NCBI GenBank assembly: GCA_902812435.1
Contig: CADDZA010000009.1
Span: 1-37,078, forward strand
DNA from: Clostridia bacterium
GTDB lineage: Bacteria > Bacillota > DSM-12270 > Thermacetogeniales > Thermacetogeniaceae
DNA length: 37,078 bases
Direction of reading: 5' to 3'
Part shown: piece after piece, positions 24,352 through 32,025 of the stretch
Layout: each line of letters begins with the position of its first letter
How positions within the stretch are numbered: the first letter of the stretch is position 1
Program-made: the position numbers and the translations under genes
Notes under the pieces: model-generated
Told to the model about the DNA's origin: nothing
Databases searched by the model: none
What the model saw: only the letters and a program-made list of their open reading frames with translations

Positions 24352-24795
24352 ATGGATGAAGAAAAGGTGGTTTTGGAAGCCGGAGAAATCCAGGAGATCA
24401 TCCCCCACCGCCACCCCTTCCTGCTGGTCGACAGGATTGTCGAACTGGAGGAAGGCAAGAGGGCGGTCGGGATCAAGAACGTCACCGTGGGCGAGCCCTT
24501 TTTCCAGGGGCACTTTCCCGGTTACCCGGTGATGCCCGGTGTCCTCATCGTGGAGGCCATGGCCCAGGTGGGGGCGGTGGCCCTCATGAAGCTGCCCGAA
24601 TACGCCGGGAAGCTGGCCTTCTTCGCAGGAATCGACAGGGTGCGCTTCCGGCAGCAGGTGCGGCCGGGGGACCGGCTCCGGATCGAAACGGAGTTCCTGA
24701 AAATCAAGGGAACCATAGGAAAGGCCGTGGGGAGGGCCTTTGTAGGCGACAGGCTGGCGGCGGAAGGCGAACTGCTGTTCGCAATCGGTAAGTAA
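24352..24795 (+). CDS. fabZ: 3-hydroxyacyl-ACP dehydratase FabZ
   Basis: FabZ removes water from (3R)-3-hydroxyacyl-ACP in fatty acid elongation. The 147-residue protein shows the hot-dog fold signatures [12 protein letters not shown], the catalytic His in [12 protein letters not shown] and the catalytic Glu in IVEAMAQ about 14 residues later. Length is standard. ATG at 24352 is preferred over TTG at 24346 because AGG-rich sequence (GGCAGG) is at proper distance. No other fatty-acid gene is adjacent; it sits among cell-envelope genes. Confidence 0.95.
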   Translation: MDEEKVVLEAGEIQEIIPHRHPFLLVDRIVELEEGKRAVGIKNVTVGEPFFQGHFPGYPVMPGVLIVEAMAQVGAVALMKLPEYAGKLAFFAGIDRVRFRQQVRPGDRLRIETEFLKIKGTIGKAVGRAFVGDRLAAEGELLFAIGK

Positions 24796-25059
24796 ACGGC
24801 CTTAAACCGGTGTATTAAGCATAGAGACCTTCGTGCCGCCTATGCGGCACCATCAAAAGGAGGAAAATGAGGGTTTATCCTTGCGGACGAAGCGACCTTA
24901 TTGCGTTAAGTGCCGGGGAGCAAGCGCGGGGATGAACCGGAACATATTTTGAGGACAGAGGTTTTTCGGTGAAGCACCCGGCACGCAAGGGGGCGCCTGC
25001 AGGTTGTGGCTGCATATCCAGGCGGCGCTCCTGGTGCCGGAAAAGGGAGATGGAGAGGT
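24796..25059. other. Intergenic region with hairpin and possible short open frame
   Basis: GTGCCGC (24833-24839), loop CTAT, GCGGCAC (24844-24850) form a perfect 7-bp hairpin. It is followed by AAAAGGAGG (24855-24863) and a 22-codon frame at 24867-24935 (MRVYPCGRSDLIALSAGEQ...). The spacing to that ATG is short (3 bases), so it may not be translated. Hairpin plus ribosome-site sequence could be a leader of tagO. No named RNA family was recognised. Confidence 0.35.
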
Positions 25060-26154
25060 ATGGATCTAAATTTGGGGACAGCGGGGGCGCTGGCGCTGGC
25101 ATTCGGCATCCCGCTGCTGCTGACCCCTCCGATCAGGAGACTGGCTCTGCGGGCCGGTGCCGTGGACAAACCCGGCGAGCGGAAGGTGCATCATGTACCC
25201 GTTCCCTGCTGGGGAGGGCTCGGCATTTTTCTCGGCTTCACGGCGGCGGTGTTGCTGAGCATGCCCTTGAGCAGGGAGATCGCCGGACTGCTATTGGGCG
25301 GCCTGGTGGCCTTAACGGTCGGCCTCATCGACGACCGGCGGGAGCTTTCCCCCTGGGTCAAGCTGGCCGGGCAGGTGGCCGCCGCCGTTGTGGCGGTTGC
25401 CTTCGGAGTCACCATCAGGTTCGTTACCAACCCCTTCGGCGGCCTGATCGGCCTGGGGTATTTCAGCGTCCCCGTCACCATACTCTGGATAGTGGCGATC
25501 ACCAACGCCATCAACCTGGTGGACGGCCTGGACGGCCTTGCCGCGGGCGTTGCCGTCATCTCCGCCGGGACGGTGGCTGTCGTCTCCTTCGGACAGGGGG
25601 AACCTCTGGTCGCCGGCCTGGCCGTGCTGTTGGGGGCGGCTTCCCTGGGCTTTCTGCCCCACAACTTCCACCCGGCGCGCATCTTCATGAAGGACGCCGG
25701 TTCCATGTTCCTCGGCTTTATGCTGGCATCTCTGTCCGCCATCGGCCTGACGAAATCCGCAACCGCCTTTTCCCTGATCCTGCCCATCCTGATCCTCGGC
25801 ATTCCCATCTTCGACATGCTCTTTGCCATCGTCCGCAGGGTTCTGCAGGGGCGGCACATCTTCACCCCCGACCGCGGTCATCTCCACCACCGCCTGCTGG
25901 ACCTCGGCCTGACCCACAGGCAGGCGGTCCTGCTGATTTACGCCATCAACCTGTTGCTCGGCGGGAGCGCCATCCTGCTTACCTACCTGACCACGGAGCA
26001 GGGTCTGGTCATGCTCTTCCTGCTGCTGTCGGGAATTATGGTGGCCGCCAATAAAGTGGGGCTTTTCGGCGCCGAGCACGCCCTGGCCCGGCGGAATCGC
26101 CTGTCGCAGGTGCCGCAGGCGGATCATCGCTCCCATAAGGGGTTTGGTTCATGA
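25060..26154 (+). CDS. Undecaprenyl-phosphate N-acetylglucosaminyl 1-phosphate transferase (TagO/WecA family)
   Basis: This 364-residue multispan enzyme moves a sugar-1-phosphate from its UDP carrier to undecaprenyl phosphate, the first step of wall polysaccharide or teichoic acid synthesis. Motifs in order are DKPGERKVHHVPVPCWGGLG, LTVGLIDDRRELSP (Asp pair for Mg2+), TNAINLVDGLDGLAAG (catalytic Asp region), FMKDAGSMFLGF, and the cytoplasmic HIFTPDRGHLHHRLLDLGL His-rich loop of the family. ATG at 25060 follows GGAG at 25052-25055. It overlaps the SH3 gene by four bases. It likely starts the glycan elongated by the upstream GT4 enzymes. Confidence 0.92.
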   Translation: MDLNLGTAGALALAFGIPLLLTPPIRRLALRAGAVDKPGERKVHHVPVPCWGGLGIFLGFTAAVLLSMPLSREIAGLLLGGLVALTVGLIDDRRELSPWVKLAGQVAAAVVAVAFGVTIRFVTNPFGGLIGLGYFSVPVTILWIVAITNAINLVDGLDGLAAGVAVISAGTVAVVSFGQGEPLVAGLAVLLGAASLGFLPHNFHPARIFMKDAGSMFLGFMLASLSAIGLTKSATAFSLILPILILGIPIFDMLFAIVRRVLQGRHIFTPDRGHLHHRLLDLGLTHRQAVLLIYAINLLLGGSAILLTYLTTEQGLVMLFLLLSGIMVAANKVGLFGAEHALARRNRLSQVPQADHRSHKGFGS

Positions 26155-26726
26155 AAATGAAGAGGACAGCCTTCATTTCCGGCCTAATCCTGACCGGCAT
26201 GGCGATCGGGTTCCTGATCGGTTCGGCCGTCTACGCGGGTGGGAGGGAGCCGGGCTCCGCAGCGGATCCCCTGGTGGCCCGCAGCTACGTTGACGAGCAT
26301 ATGGCCTCCTATGTCGCAGACCTAGAAAAAAAGGTTGCGGAGCTGAGCGCCCGCGCCCTCCAGCTGGAAAACGCCCTGGCGCAGCTTCAGAAGCAGGTGG
26401 GGCTCACCCCCATCAAGCCCGGTGAGGCTGTATCCGGGTCGGGAACAGGCACCGGCAGCTCGGGGAACGGTAGTTCAGGCACCGGCAGCACCGGGAGCCA
26501 GACCGGTGGATTTAAGCCCGGCCAGAAGCTCTACATCCTGCCGGAGAACAGCGCGGTAAACCTCCGCAAGGGGCCGGGAACCAACTATGAGAAGGTGGGA
26601 ACTGCCGTTCGCGGCTCGGGCTGCGAGCCGATGACCGTCCTCTCCCGTTCTGGGGATTGGTTCCAGGTGAAGCTGGCCGACGGCCGGACCGGCTGGGTAG
26701 CCGGCTGGCTGGTCACCGCCTCCTGA
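26151..26726 (+). CDS. Exported SH3b-domain protein with coiled coil
   Basis: The 191-residue protein begins with a signal or anchor helix (FISGLILTGMAIGFLIGSAVYA), continues with a coiled coil (about residues 55-80, VADLEKKVAELSARALQLEN), a Gly/Ser/Thr-rich flexible linker (about 95-120), and a C-terminal bacterial SH3 domain with VNLRKGPGTNYEKVG and DGRTGWVAGWLV. SH3b domains bind peptidoglycan or wall glycans. ATG overlaps the tagO stop (ATGA), so it is co-expressed with the wall-lipid transferase and probably works in the wall. Confidence 0.85.
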   Translation: MKMKRTAFISGLILTGMAIGFLIGSAVYAGGREPGSAADPLVARSYVDEHMASYVADLEKKVAELSARALQLENALAQLQKQVGLTPIKPGEAVSGSGTGTGSSGNGSSGTGSTGSQTGGFKPGQKLYILPENSAVNLRKGPGTNYEKVGTAVRGSGCEPMTVLSRSGDWFQVKLADGRTGWVAGWLVTAS

Positions 26727-26730
26727 AAAT

Positions 26731-27131
26731 TCATATTTCAAACTCCTCACCGATCCTGTAGTCCTCTTTCAGTAACCAGTACCAGGCACCACCCCGGTAT
26801 ACCTTTCTGGCGCCCAGTCTGTTCAGCCTCTCCCTTAAACCGGCCAGATATTTCCTGAAAAAGCCGTTTCTGTCGTAAAGAATCCGGCATCGTCCGGCAT
26901 GCCCGGGAAGATCGGACTTTCCCGGAGGACCTCTCCCCGCTCGATGCCTTCCTGCCGCATCCTTTCCAGCAGGGGCTGCAGTTTTTCCTCCACCAGCTCG
27001 AACTCCCTTACCCGCCTGATCCGGCCGCCCACCTGAATCTCGGCACTGCAGCCGGGCATAATCCGAGAGCCTGGGAGGCTGAAAGGGCCTTCATAGAGAG
27101 CCGTATCAAAATGCTTGGTGAAACGGGTCAT
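26731..27131 (-). pseudogene. Decayed nucleotidyltransferase (MNT-type) gene with frameshift
   Basis: Two pieces in different minus-strand frames fit one protein. The upstream piece, starting near 27131, includes FELVEEKLQPLLERMRQEGI and RESPIFPGMPDDAG. Around 26880-26890 the frame must change by one base, after which it reads ILYDRNGFFRKYLAGLRERL, then NRLGARKVYRGGAWYW and LLKEDYRIGEEFEI, stop at 26731-26733. The latter ending is typical of nucleotidyltransferases whose C-terminus runs 'LYDR...LGAKRV...WYWDLKPDYKPGEVFEI'-like. The N-terminal GSxxRG catalytic motif is not recognisable, so the 5' part is also damaged. It lies between the SH3 gene and hicA. Confidence 0.65.
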
Positions 27132-27241
27132 CCCCCATGGGAAGGCGGTAGAAGCTGGCGGAGGGAAGACCTCTATTTTGTCGTATAACTTTTTAACCGA
27201 TACCTGCTACACATGCAAAAGTAGCAGATTTCTACAGGTTT

Positions 27242-27478
27242 CTATAAAACCTGTTGTCTTAACTTTTCATATTCTTCCGGAGATATATCTATATCGCGCA
27301 GTATTTTTCTGATTAAGCCCCTCCCCAAATCTTCTCCCTTGTGGAAGGGAACGACCGTGCACCGTCCATCGGGATGCGCGAAAAGGATATGACTGCCTAC
27401 CTGTCTTTTTCGCTCGAAGCCCAACCGTAGCAAGATGCGCTCCATGTTTTCGGGAGAGATGATTGCTAGTCTCGTCAT
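27242..27478 (-). CDS. hicA: HicA family mRNA interferase toxin
   Basis: The 78-residue protein has the double-stranded-RNA-binding-like HicA fold: ENMERILLRLGFERKRQVGS, then the catalytic His in GSHILFAHPDGR, and VVPFHKGEDLGRGLIRKILR. HicA cleaves mRNA and is neutralised by HicB. Its ATG overlaps the hicB stop by four bases, giving the order hicB-hicA, which is the less common arrangement (antitoxin first). The active-site His and Gly are intact. Confidence 0.9.
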   Translation of the reverse strand: MTRLAIISPENMERILLRLGFERKRQVGSHILFAHPDGRCTVVPFHKGEDLGRGLIRKILRDIDISPEEYEKLRQQVL

Positions 27479-27696
27479 GGCTGCACCTCGACCTGGTGAA
27501 CGCCAATGAATTTGCTTTCTGCTAAAACGGCATCGAAATTCTCATCAAGATAAAGCCTTATTGCCTCTTGAATGCGCTTCTCCAGGTCGGCCAGGTTATT
27601 CGCTTGAGTATGGCAGCCGGGGAGAGAAGGCACTGAGGCAATGTATTTGCCGTCTTCGTCTTGTTCGATTATCACCAAAAAACGGCGTGCAGGCAT
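27475..27696 (-). CDS. hicB: HicB family antitoxin, short form
   Basis: The 73-residue protein has the RNase-H-like HicB core: FLVIIEQDEDGKYIASVPSL, then PGCHTQANNLADLEKRIQEA and IRLYLDEN. It lacks the C-terminal ribbon-helix-helix or HTH domain seen in longer HicB proteins, so DNA binding would depend on the toxin complex or another factor. The ATG at 27696 follows AAGGGGGTGA. A GACATA/TATGTC palindrome about 60 bases upstream is the candidate operator. Confidence 0.87.
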   Translation of the reverse strand: MPARRFLVIIEQDEDGKYIASVPSLPGCHTQANNLADLEKRIQEAIRLYLDENFDAVLAESKFIGVHQVEVQP

Positions 27697-27757
27697 TTTC
27701 GGTCACCCCCTTGAATACTTCCTTAGCTTTCAGGGCTCGATATCTGCTATAAGCTAT

Positions 27758-27772
27758 GACATACATTATGTC
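27758..27772. promoter_or_regulatory. Palindrome upstream of hicBA, candidate operator
   Basis: GACATA (27758-27763), CAT, TATGTC (27767-27772), a perfect 6+6 inverted repeat 62 bases upstream of hicB on its strand. Autoregulation of hicBA loci by such palindromes is usual. It lies between hicB and the divergent HD gene. Confidence 0.45.
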
Positions 27773-27886
27773 TGTTTCCATTCGGGCTACCCGTACATTT
27801 TCATTATAAGGTTACTTGTAAGCCTTGTACAGGGAATGTATAAGACCCTTGTTCCGACACGGCAGAAAAAACGAGTACAAAAATTG

Positions 27887-27892
27887 TATAAT
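27887..27892 (+). promoter_or_regulatory. -10 element of the HD-hydrolase gene
   Basis: A perfect TATAAT lies 51 bases before the ATG, preceded by TTG. A matching -35 at 17 bases is not obvious (AGAAAA), so the promoter may rely on the -10 and upstream contacts. Confidence 0.45.
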
Positions 27893-27942
27893 AGTGTTGA
27901 GAACTTGTCGTGGAAATCATCTGGAATAGGGAGGAAATATCC

Positions 27943-28491
27943 ATGACCAAAGACGAGGCTCTGACTCTGGTGAAGGAAAAGGTGCACGACGCCAACCTGG
28001 TCCACCACATGCTGGCAACCGCGGCGATCATGCGGGGGCTGGCCCGGCGGTTCGGAGAGGACGAGGAGAAGTGGTACCTCACCGGCCTGCTGCACGACAT
28101 CGATTACGAGGTGACGAAGGACGACCCCGACCGCCACAGCATCGTGGGGGCGGAGTGGCTTGAGGAGCTGGGACTGGACGGGGAGCTGGTTCACGCCGTA
28201 AAGGCCCACGGCCCGCACGATATCCCCCGGGTCTCCCTGCTGGACAAGGCCCTGTACGCCACCGACCCCCTGTCCGGCCTGATCACCGCCACGGCCTACA
28301 TGATGCCGTCCCGCACCCTGGCGGAGGTGCAGGTGAAATCGGTGAAGAAGAAGTTCAAGGACAAGGCCTTCGCCCGGGGAGCCAACCGGGATCAGATCAA
28401 GACCTGCGAGGAATTCGGTTTACCGCTGGAGGAATTCATCGAGATCGCCCTCAAGGCCATGCAGGAGATCGCCCCTTCCCTGGGGCTGTAG
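27943..28491 (+). CDS. HD-domain (HDIG-type) phosphohydrolase
   Basis: This 182-residue cytoplasmic protein has the HD metal-binding pattern: first His in LVHHMLATAAIMRGLA, the HD doublet in LTGLLHDIDYEVTKDD, and a later His/Asp in HAVKAHG and ALYATDPLSGLI. Proteins of this length with HDIG hydrolase character act on nucleotides or other phosphate esters; the exact substrate is unknown. ATG at 27943 follows GGGAGGA at 27929-27935 with 7 bases between. A clear intrinsic terminator follows at 28530, so it is a single-gene unit. Confidence 0.88.
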   Translation: MTKDEALTLVKEKVHDANLVHHMLATAAIMRGLARRFGEDEEKWYLTGLLHDIDYEVTKDDPDRHSIVGAEWLEELGLDGELVHAVKAHGPHDIPRVSLLDKALYATDPLSGLITATAYMMPSRTLAEVQVKSVKKKFKDKAFARGANRDQIKTCEEFGLPLEEFIEIALKAMQEIAPSLGL

Positions 28492-28529
28492 CAGGGGTGG
28501 GGCGGAGTGTTGCGGCCCTGTTGTCTCGG

Positions 28530-28555
28530 CCCGGTCCCCGAATACCGGGTTTTTT
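28530..28555 (+). terminator. Rho-independent terminator of the HD gene
   Basis: CCCGGT (28530-28535), 8-base loop, ACCGGG (28544-28549), then TTTTTT (28550-28555), 39 bases after the stop. Confidence 0.8.
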
Positions 28556-28653
28556 CGCGCAGTAACGCCATCCACCGCCCTCCGGGGTGTGTCCCCCGGA
28601 AAAAGTTGCCGGACAGGCGCTCATGCCGCCCAGGCGGTACCATTCCTGCAGGC

Positions 28654-28690
28654 TTCCGACATCTGACATCCTGCCTCAGACATCTATTTA
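28654..28690 (+). promoter_or_regulatory. Repeated 37-bp intergenic element, copy D (upstream of the TPR-ligase gene)
   Basis: Identical to copy A (7074) except at two positions. GACAT units at 28658, 28665 and 28679, offsets 0, +7, +21, ending TATTTA. It ends 96 bases before the ATG at 28787. The -35-like hexamer is CTGACA here. Confidence 0.65.
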
Positions 28691-28786
28691 AAGGTAGGCA
28701 GGATTCGGGCTGCCGACGTCGAACAGTATAAAGATTGTGTTTGGATCCACCTGCATGATTTGTTAAGGAAAGGGGTTTATGCTTTT

Positions 28787-31700
28787 ATGGCCAGGAAAAA
28801 GCAGAAGAGCAAAGGGAAGAAAGTCGTTTCCATCACCGCAAAGGCCCGGCAGAAAGGCACACAGCAAAAGACCGGAAGGGAAGCCGCAGCTGCTCCCGCC
28901 GCCAGAGTCAGGCGGCTGCGCTTCCGCCTGCCCGGGGGAACCGGCGGGGGAATGGAGAAAGTCCGGCAGGGGCTTAGCCGGACCTGGCGGGAGCTGGCGA
29001 TCCGGCTGCGCCTGAGCCGCGCCGGAAAAGAGGCGCCGCCGGCGGCGGGAAGAAAAACCTCCCTGCAGGGGGGGATGTGGCGCGAAGCGAGACCGGCTGT
29101 GGGCAGGGGAGGCCCGGCTGCACGCCGGACGGCAGCCAGGCGCAGGGCATCCACCCTTGCCGGGCGCTGGCAGGCCTTCGGAGAGCGTTACCCGCACCTC
29201 CAGGCCCTGCTCAAGCAGGCCGCAACCGTGGACGGATTGGTGGCCATTCTCCTGGCGGCACTCCTTTTTTATCCCCCTTACTTCCGCGGCCTTTTCTTTT
29301 CGCGGGAACTGCTGCCGACCCACATCTATACGGCAATGCTCTTTGCCCTTCTGGCCTTTTACAAGATATACCGGCGGGAGTCCCTTTTCTCCCGGCATCC
29401 CCTTGACTGGGCCGTCGTGATCATGCTCGGCTTATACGCCACCTCCAGCATTGCGGCGTGGAACGCCCGGGATGCCGTCGGGGCGGTCCTGAAGATGGCC
29501 AACTACGCCGCGGTCTACTGGATGCTGGCCTACAGCGTGCGTTCCCTGGGCGCCGTCCGGAACTACCTGGCTGTCTTCTTCACCAGCGGCACCGGGGTGG
29601 CCGTCCTGGGGCTGGGCGCCGCCTTCGGCACCTTCCATTACAAGGATGCCTTCGTGGGAGGGAGAATCTACTCCAGCCTGCAGTACCCGAACACCCTGGC
29701 GGCGTTCCTGACCGCCATCAACCTGTTCGGGCTCTACCTCTGGGCGGAGGCCCGGCATCTGGCTTCAAAACTGCTCCTCTCGGTGGGGAACTACCTGCTG
29801 TTCCTGACTTTCCTAGGCACCCAGTCCCGGGGCGCCCTGCTCATCTACCCGCTCGGGCTGCTGGTGCTGCTGCTCGGCCTGCCCGGCAGGGTGCAGGAAC
29901 CGGGCGCGAAGCAAAAAGCGGCAGTTGCCGGGTGCCGGGTGCCGCACCGGGAGCCCTCTGGGCGCGGCTCCCGGTGCGGCGCGGCGTGGTGCGGGGTGGC
30001 GCGGGTCCTGGGGCACTTTGCCCTGCAGCTGCTATCCGCCCTCGCCGTTTTCGGGAAGGTCATGGCCGCCGCCAACAGCCGCGCCCAACTCACCGGCTGG
30101 CTGTGGGTGCTGGCAGGAGCCGCCGCCGCAGCCCTGCTGCAGCTGCTATGGCACTATGCGGAGAACGGGATCAGGCTTCCCGCCCGGGAAGGGGAGCCGG
30201 CCGTGCGCCGCACCCTGAAGCCCTGGGTGCTCCCCGCGGCAGGGTTGGTTCTGGTCCTGGCTGTAGCCGCCGTCGGTTTCGCTTTGGCCCGCCAGGCCTC
30301 GGCACCTGCGGTCACGGGCTCCGGAACCGCCTGGAAATCATGGGTGCAGCGCCTTGAAAGCATCTCTCTCAAGGACGAGAACGCCCAGGACCGGCTGAAC
30401 TGGAGCCGGGATGCCCTGCGTATCATCACCTCCAGTCCCGTCAACGCCCTCCTCGGCGCGGGCGGCGGTGGGTGGAACGCCCTCTACCACCGCTACCAGG
30501 ATTACCTTTACTTTTCCACCGAGGTGCACAACCACTTCATGCAGGTGGGCGTGGAAACCGGTATCCCGGGCCTGCTGGCCTTCATCGCCGTATGGATCTT
30601 TTTCTTCCTCGCCACTATGAGGACGTGGCGCGCCGCCGGCGACAGATCACAGCAAGCGCTGCGGGGGACGGCCTGGGCGATCTTCAGCGGAGCGCTCGCC
30701 CTCGGCCTGCACTCGCTGATCGACTTCAACCTCTCCCTGGGAGCGGTAGCCATCCTCCTCTGGGGGCTGTTCGGCCTGGAGCGGGGGCTGGAGCGCATCT
30801 CCACCTTTGAGGAGCGGGACGCTTCCGGAAAGGTGGTCAGGCACCCGGGTAACCGGCTGTCCCCCGGGGTTCAGGGGGCGATCGCAGGGGTGCTTGCCGG
30901 CGCCTTCTTCTTCATCTCCCTGGCCCTTGCCCTGGGAGATAACTATGCCCAGGCCGCAGCCGCTGCCCTCAAAAACCAGGACGCGCAGGCGGCCGTGGAG
31001 AACCTCGACAGGGCGATACGCTACGATCCCTGGACCTCCTCCTACCGGACCCAGCTTGCCCAGATCCTTTTGTACCAGGGAACTCAACAGCAGGACGGAT
31101 CGGCGATCCGCAAAGCCCAGGAAACCCTCAGGGCCGCCGTGCAGAAAAGCCGCGGAGACTTCCAGCTGCGGCTTCTGTATGCCCAGGCACTCTTCAACGG
31201 CGGGCAGGTCAGGGAGGGCATAGGGCAGCTCGAAGAAGCCGTGGCGCTTATGCCTCTCAAGCAGGAGGTTTACGACAACCTCGCCGTTGGCTACCTGGAG
31301 GCCGGGCGCTTCATGCTGGAGCAGGCCGGCCAGAACCGGCAGGCTGCCGGGGGCCAGGGCGGGAATGTGGAGGAACTGCGGGCGCAGGGACGCTCCTACC
31401 TGGAGAAAGCCCTGCAGGTGCCGGGCCGCATTGAGGCGCGGATGGCCGCGGTCCCGAAAGAGCACCTGAAGCTCTGGAGGCGGGCGCCGCTCCTGGCGGT
31501 TTCCCCCTCTGTCAAGCTGAAGGCGGGGGAAGCGGCGGTGCTGCTGGGTAAATGGCCGCAGGCCGAAACCTACCTCACGGCTGCCGCCGGGGATCCGAAA
31601 TTAAAGCCGGAGGCCCTCCTCTGGCACGGCCTGGCCTTGAACAGGCAGGGGAAAGACGGTGAGACGCTGATCGGGGAAGCCCTCAAGCTCAACCCGGATC

Positions 31701-31801
31701 TGGCGAAGGAGCGGGAGAGGATTGAGAAGATCCTTCCGGGCAGGTCTGCGGCGGGTACGGCCGGTAAGTCCGCATCAAGTCTTTCCGCCGGCCGGCAGTA
31801 A
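28787..31801 (+). CDS. O-antigen-ligase-like (Wzy/WaaL) membrane protein with C-terminal TPR region
   Basis: The product is 1004 residues. Residues 1-135 are a very basic, low-complexity cytoplasmic part. From about 140 to 720 are multiple membrane helices of the Wzy/WaaL family, with LQYPNTLAAFLTAINLFGLY, LTFLGTQSRGALLIYP, GAGGGGWNALYHRYQDY and EVHNHFMQVGVETGIPG as typical loops and helices. From about 760 to 960 are TPR-like repeats (NLDRAIRYDPWTSSYR, LEEAVALMPLKQEVYDNLAV). ATG at 28787 is favoured by AAGGAAAGGGG upstream. It probably polymerises or ligates wall polysaccharide, with TPRs docking partners. Residues about 380-405 derive from a GC-rich hairpin repeat, and the frame continues past the TAA for 71 more sensible codons. 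Confidence 0.87.
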   Translation: MARKKQKSKGKKVVSITAKARQKGTQQKTGREAAAAPAARVRRLRFRLPGGTGGGMEKVRQGLSRTWRELAIRLRLSRAGKEAPPAAGRKTSLQGGMWREARPAVGRGGPAARRTAARRRASTLAGRWQAFGERYPHLQALLKQAATVDGLVAILLAALLFYPPYFRGLFFSRELLPTHIYTAMLFALLAFYKIYRRESLFSRHPLDWAVVIMLGLYATSSIAAWNARDAVGAVLKMANYAAVYWMLAYSVRSLGAVRNYLAVFFTSGTGVAVLGLGAAFGTFHYKDAFVGGRIYSSLQYPNTLAAFLTAINLFGLYLWAEARHLASKLLLSVGNYLLFLTFLGTQSRGALLIYPLGLLVLLLGLPGRVQEPGAKQKAAVAGCRVPHREPSGRGSRCGAAWCGVARVLGHFALQLLSALAVFGKVMAAANSRAQLTGWLWVLAGAAAAALLQLLWHYAENGIRLPAREGEPAVRRTLKPWVLPAAGLVLVLAVAAVGFALARQASAPAVTGSGTAWKSWVQRLESISLKDENAQDRLNWSRDALRIITSSPVNALLGAGGGGWNALYHRYQDYLYFSTEVHNHFMQVGVETGIPGLLAFIAVWIFFFLATMRTWRAAGDRSQQALRGTAWAIFSGALALGLHSLIDFNLSLGAVAILLWGLFGLERGLERISTFEERDASGKVVRHPGNRLSPGVQGAIAGVLAGAFFFISLALALGDNYAQAAAAALKNQDAQAAVENLDRAIRYDPWTSSYRTQLAQILLYQGTQQQDGSAIRKAQETLRAAVQKSRGDFQLRLLYAQALFNGGQVREGIGQLEEAVALMPLKQEVYDNLAVGYLEAGRFMLEQAGQNRQAAGGQGGNVEELRAQGRSYLEKALQVPGRIEARMAAVPKEHLKLWRRAPLLAVSPSVKLKAGEAAVLLGKWPQAETYLTAAAGDPKLKPEALLWHGLALNRQGKDGETLIGEALKLNPDLAKERERIEKILPGRSAAGTAGKSASSLSAGRQ
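29944..29977. repeat. GC-rich hairpin within the ligase gene
   Basis: GCACCGGGAGCC (29944-29955), 10-base loop, GGCTCCCGGTGC (29966-29977), a perfect 12-bp stem. It is attached to GGGTGCCGGGTGCC (29930-29943), the same run that opens the repeats at 33354 and 33684. It is translated into an Arg/Cys/Gly-rich segment (GCRVPHREPSGRGSRCGAAW) between membrane helices, unlike its surroundings. Confidence 0.7.
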
Positions 31802-32017
31802 TCTGCCGCAGCCCCCGGCCGGAACACTGCCCCAGGCGGGGAGGGCCGCAAGCCGGATTTGAAACCCGGGCAGCAGCCGGCGCCGCAGCAGGAGCAGAAG
31901 CCAGCGGAAACTCCTGCGGAGGGCCGGCTTGGGAACCCCTCGGAAAACGCTTCGCAGGGGGGCGAGGGCGAAAAGCCCGCGGAGCCTCCTGCGGATTCGG
32001 CCACTCCTTCCCGGTAG
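31802..32017 (+). other. In-frame continuation after the TPR-ligase stop (possible lost C-terminal tail)
   Basis: Directly after TAA (31799-31801) the same frame stays open for 71 codons to TAG (32015-32017). The predicted peptide is Pro/Glu/Gln/Ala-rich (for example KPGQQPAPQQEQKPAE), like natural hydrophilic tails of envelope proteins and like the SAGRQ end just before it. The base composition and sense suggest that the TAA is a recent nonsense change or, less likely, is read through. Confidence 0.5.
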
Positions 32018-32025
32018 GATAGTTT

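Noticed and set aside
24969-26054. 361-codon plus-strand open frame overlapping tagO in another frame
   Set aside because: Arg/Gly/Pro-rich shadow; tagO in the neighbouring frame has full family motifs and a proper ribosome site.
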